From NCBI GenBank assembly GCA_030549495.1, contig JAUIRK010000957.1, forward strand, positions 12,501-76,500: a stretch of 64,000 nucleotides of DNA, in the 5' to 3' direction. The position numbers and the translations under genes are program-made. This document shows, one piece after another, positions 27,101-33,100 of this stretch. The notes below the pieces were generated by a model. It ran no database searches and was not told the origin of the DNA. It was given only the letters and a program-made list of their open reading frames with translations. How positions within the stretch are numbered: position 1 is the first letter of the stretch; each line of letters opens with the position of its first letter. This DNA comes from Nectonema munidae (Eukaryota > Nematomorpha > Nectonematoida > Nectonematidae).

Positions 27101-30100
27101 AATAACTATGAAGTTGTGGAACATCTTTTGAGGTGCGGAGCCGATGTTGATTCAAAGGATAAAGGCGGCCTAATCCCTCTTCACAATTCATCCTCATATG
27201 GTCACGTTGAAGTGTGCGAACTACTCATACAACACAACAGCAACATTAACTGCCAGGACAAGTTTGCGCGTTTCGTTTTTATTTTGTTTGCGTGTTTTCA
27301 ACGCGATTGATTTAGTTACGGTTACACTCCTCTCCACGAAGCTTCCCGCAAGGACTGCACTCAGATCGTTTCGCTTCTCTTGTCTGCGGGTGCGGATGTC
27401 GACATCAAAAATAACGATGGCAAGCTGGCTTATGATTTGGCTCTTGTAAGTACACTACTGTTGTCACACACAAAATAATTTTTAATATTGGGAATAAACT
27501 ACAATCAATGGAATAATTCCACCTAAATCGTTTTTTTTAGAAAAAATATTTATTTCTGTTTTAAAAACTTCTTTTAAATATTCAGTATATAAAATTGGTG
27601 TGCTTAAATGGCTGTTCTTTATTTATATTATTTGAGCGACTTTTTTGTAAGAGACATAAAAATACTTTTATACAAAGAAAACAATGCTAAGTAAGGAAAA
27701 AACAAATGAAAATATTTATTATGTTTAATTACGGGCGTGATCAAGGTTGGTTAGATGCTGAATTCGATAACTCAAGATCTTGGGTTCGATACCGCATCAA
27801 GACTCATAATTCAATACAAGTGACACAATTGTGCTCTTTCGATGGAAACACTCCTCAGTATGTTTTTAATATACTGTTACTCGTTTTTTGAATAAATAGG
27901 AAACATCATTAAATTAGATTTAAATCTTGGCATATAAAACTGTATTATTGGGACATTTAATAAATTCAAATTATGCCAATATTTGAATTATACAGAAGTT
28001 TACTTTTTTTTTGTTTTTTTTTACAAAAAATACCACGTGTACGTAACTGTTTCGCATATTGAAGGCTCACGAGCTACACTTTGCACGTTCGACTCGAGAT
28101 GGTTCGAAGTCACGATATCACGGACTGTGTGCAAGTACACTACCAACACTCCATAGCAGCTCTTTGTTTCATCGCTTTTTTGCTATATAACTAGACCACT
28201 CTAAATTTTTATCTACTCTACGCCACCTAATCCCCATATTCATTATACATTACGATAGATAATTTCTTTTATCTATAGCTGTTTATAAGTTGATTATTGT
28301 CTTCTAATGTAATTTTTATTTCTACAAAATTCATGTAATTTTTCATTTTTGATGTTTTAAATTATTTTTCAATATGCACTTACTGATTATTATAGATTAC
28401 AAAATCTATAATCTATATTTCTCGGTTTTTCAGGTTTGTCTGCGTTTTGTCGTCTTAACAAATGAATCCAGAGGATTTATATGAATCCCTGTTTTTCATT
28501 CACTAATCTTATTTATAAAACTTAGTTTATCTCTTTTTTAGTATATAGACTCATCTTTTACCGGTAAAGAAATGCAATTATTGTTCTGATTCTTTTCAAT
28601 ACCATTTTTGTGCCGGTTTGATAATGTCAGAATCTGGCAGCCCTACTCTATACATAGATTATTATAGCATATGACTTAGATCAAATACAACTTAATGTAA
28701 AATTAATACAATTTTACAACTTTTAAATATGATTTAAAAGATATGAATCCGTTACTATTCTAGAATTTCGTTTCTCCTTTTTTGTATTTTTAAATTTTCT
28801 ATTTGTTTTTGCCCCACTCTGGTAAAGTTTCAGCAGAAGCCCGTGATGTTTTTGTTGTGACCCAGATTATGCTATCTCATTATTAGCGTATCTGTCAGCC
28901 AAATAAAAGCAATATTTATTTGAGAATCTGAGTATTTTCTTTGCAAAGAAGTGATCACAGAAAAAGTAGAGTTTTTGTTTCACTTTCGCAGCAGTTCGAA
29001 GCGCAAAACTCGTTTTTCCTGACAGTTAATCATCGTTAACTGCAAAGTTAAAGGAGCCTATCTGGTATGTGGGTATACTTTTTTATGGTATAAAAACAAA
29101 TGAATTTATTAATAAAAGATAAGGGTACCTGGGTGTTTTCATCGAGACAAGCACAATGAACTATGAAGAAAGGAGGCTTGGTGCGGGATCGAACCCAAGA
29201 TCTTGCTTGGGTTATCGAAATTCAGTATCTAACCAACCTTACTCACATTCCAAGGACTTTGTGTTTGATTTTAGTCCTAATTTAGGTTATGTGCTGCAGC
29301 ACTTTAGCTGTAGGCTTCTACATGTGACTTTATTTTTTTCCATCCAAAATGAACCAAGTTGTTTCTCGACTCTGCTAGTAAGTTTACCGCTCGACACGGG
29401 TTGGACTATAAATTAATGGGTTTTAATATTGTGTGTGTACGTGGACAATTGAAAAGATAATTGAAAGGACTCCTGTGATCAGCATCATTCTCATAATCAT
29501 CTTTGAATCATCATCATGATTAACCTCGCCCTGACGTTATCATCATCATCATCTTCCGTCTGCCCGTAAAAAGCCTCGTCTTTATCCTAGCTAGACAAGG
29601 TCAACCAGAAGTTTGCAGCGATTTCTCCATCTTCCCCTCATCTTAGCTTCTTCAACCTTGAGATTTTACTTCTTCATATCTTCTTTAACGACATCTTCCC
29701 AAGTCTTCTTTGGTCTACATCTCTTCTTTCATTTTGCTACACATCTGCCGTTTGCATTCTTCTGATGTCCACTTTCTTCATCGCCCAACATTCAGCTCCA
29801 TAGCACATCACCATTCTTACACAACCTTCCTTTTAACTTCAAGTAACCACTCTCCCACACAGTACACCTGCTATATCATTAAACTTTCTCCAACCAGCTC
29901 TGATTCTTGCTATTACAGCTTTCCCAACTTCTCAATCTTTTACAAGAACATCACCTAAGTAGCAAAACTCCTTGACCACTTTTATTTCATCATTTCCGAG
30001 TTTGACAGTATTCTCATCTTCACCATCCTTTTCACCGCTCTTGAATATACAACATTCAAAATTCTTTACATGTGTCAATGAACCATGGATACCCGAACAT

Positions 30101-33100
30101 CTCTTATGAACCCATGTCTTACAATTTGTGCAATAAATAGCGTTTCTCACTACTTTACTTCCATGCATAGAGCAAGGATGAATAGGGCTGCTAAAGTCTC
30201 TTCATCTTGATATAACTTTCATAGCTTTCTTTTTTCAAACATTCATCTTCAAACCTTCGCTGTTTTGCTTTTTTCCAACAATTATACTTGTTCCCAACTA
30301 CTTTCAATAATTTAATAAGTCATCAGCATAAAGGAATTCTCTCATGTTTTTTGATATGTTATTAGACATATGACAATTTCAAAGAACAGTGGACTTCTGA
30401 TGCTGCAAATGCCAAGGCAGGGAATGAGCATAAGCTCTTATTCTCTAGCTTCGGATAGAGTTCGCTCGTCACTACTGGTGCTCTAGGAGAAAATAACTCC
30501 GAATTCAAAATACCGCTTAAAACTGTGGTTGACGCCAGGAAAGGCATCTGGCCATAAAACCTTTGCTCTAATATCATTATCCAGCGAATAACTAATCACC
30601 CGGACGTTATCAACATCTGAAATATTTAAAATTATATTTAGGCTGACGATTGTAAAGAACTTTTGCTAGCACTGAGTATCAAGCTGGATTCACTAGCCCT
30701 TTCTCACAACACGGAAGTTCCGAGCGTTGAGCCTGAAGTTTTCAATGCTACTGCTGTCACTTCCAAATCAAATCTCCCTTTTCCTGATTTATTTTCATTC
30801 TTAAAAAATCTTAACCTTGAAAACCTTTTCGAAATTTTTGAAAAAGAACAGGTTGAAATCTCTCCGATTTTATATGAAGTTTTTATTTTCCTTTACTCTG
30901 CAGATAACACTAGAAATCTTGAGAGATATCGGTCACGAAGAACTGAAATGCATCGGTATAATGGCTTATGGTTCCAGACACAAATTAATCAAAGCTATGA
31001 AGCATTCGCAAACGCCGCATATGCATTCTTCCTCTTCTTTACTCAGTAAGAAATATGTTCTTTCAATTTTGAGTTCGTCCTTTTCACATCGAATTTAGAC
31101 AACGCTCACAATGCACTGCCTGGTGCTGTCCCGCCTAAGCCGAGCCTTCTCTGCGAGTTGGAGCCTCAATCCGCCGAATATGTTAAAGTGCTACGTCTCA
31201 TGGAAGACTCCATTGCCGACCACAAAGACTGTCCCAATCTTGGAGGCCTTTTTGATTCCTATAATATTTTAAAGGTAATTCTTGTATCTGTTCTGTATTT
31301 GCCATGACTAAATAGCAACTGACTGAAGACAGTAATGTGTGAAAGAATACACAGGAAGTCTGGAAAAAATTTATCAAATCAAGGTATACAAACAGTTAAC
31401 TGGACAATATAGTGTGAGGCAATTGCGGGTGCATTAAAGCAAAAGTGTGTGCATGTAAACACATAAGATGTGAAATTGAGAGATAAGGACGAGGATGAGA
31501 TGTAGCAGGAAAGGAAATAGAAATGATCAATAGATATGTGTAAATATAGATGATAACAAAGTAGATAGCATCGTTTTTCGCCTCTTACGAGAAGCAGATA
31601 GCACAGTAGCCCTGTCTTTACTCTAAGATGAGGATACTTTTGTCTAATGATACTCTCATCTTGTCTGAATTTAATTTCGTCCAAATGAGCTTTTTATAAG
31701 GTGAGGTATACATTAGTAGAAAGATAATTATTAGCTGGATCGCTTGTTTCAGATTCAGAGAGTGCGCAATCAAAAACTTGAAAGGAGGTATCAATTGCGC
31801 AAACAAGAAATCCTAGAAGACAACAATGGCGAGAGCAATGAGAAGCTCCTCTTCCACGGTTCTCCGTTTCTGGCTGCGATTGTGTACAATGGCTTTGATG
31901 AACGTCACGCTTACATCGGCGGAATGTTTGGCGCAGGTTTGTCATTTCCATGCCTTTTCAAAACATATGGCATTCCCTTATCTAAAAGCAATTTTGTTAC
32001 TGTAAATTCTACATAGGTTTGCTACCTCAGGGGCCTAATCAAAAGGAAGCAATTGCTCTGCTTTCATATGCTAAAAGCATACAGTGAAAAATCTTACATT
32101 TCCCAATCCACTTTTGAGAGGATTGAATGAAATTTTGACGGTCAGCATCTATCTTTGTCCCTATGAATATAAATTAGCGTTTTTCCATTAATTAAGAGAT
32201 AGTTTTAAAATATTACAATTCCAAGAAGAATTCATTCTTCCAATTTACTTCAAGATTAAATATATCATCTGTTTCACTTTAAATTTAACACGTTGTTTCG
32301 AAACATAATCCTTGAAAAGTGTAAAAATCTTTGTGTTATGCTACCTCCCCTTTAAATATATCTGATTGCGCCCTTCTATTACCTCATAGGATATTAAGAT
32401 ATAAGAAGAGCCTTTGAATAGTGAGACGTGTGTTGTGATTTTTGTGTTTTACTTAAGGAATATACTTTGCCGAAAACTCTTCCAAGAGCAATCAATACGT
32501 TTATGGGATGTCAGGAGGTGTTGGATGTTCCTTGCACAAAGATCGCTCCTGTTATCTCTGTCATCGGTAAATTTTTTTCTATAAAAATAGGAATAATATA
32601 GACCCGTAACGAGAGGGGCAGCTGAGGAAAAGTTCCCCCATTTTTCAGATTAATAATAATTCTAGCAAAATTTTGATAATGTTTATATACAATTAAAATT
32701 ATATATAGAAACAAAATCTTTGACAGATATGCCCATCATTGAGGTGAAATAATTATAAGAAAATTGTAAAAACTGGACACTTTATTGCTGATTTTGCTAA
32801 CTAGTATCGGAGTATAAACTCCTTTTTCAAAGCAAATATATAAATCATAAAATAGTGAAAATGAGATGTAGCGAGAATGAGGATGTTAGGGATAAAGAAT
32901 CTTTGTCTTGATAGTTAAAAATGAAATATTACTTAGAAGAATTAAATAAATCGCTATGATTTTGGACATTTTCTTCCTTACAATAATAAAATTAATGCAA
33001 ATATACTGAAATACCTTTATGAAGAAGTGGATTATAACAAACTAAGCCAATGATATCGATTTGAATAAAAGCAAAGTGTACATATAAAACTATAAGCAAA

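Noticed and set aside
27116-27310. ORF extending the ARC5 exon past 27261
   Set aside because: The extension runs into the 54-bp intron; splicing restores the ankyrin motif YGYTPLHEA.
30663-31049. 128-codon ORF reading through the SAM intron
   Set aside because: Its second half is in the wrong frame; the SAM sequence [14 protein letters not shown] requires removal of 30852-30903.
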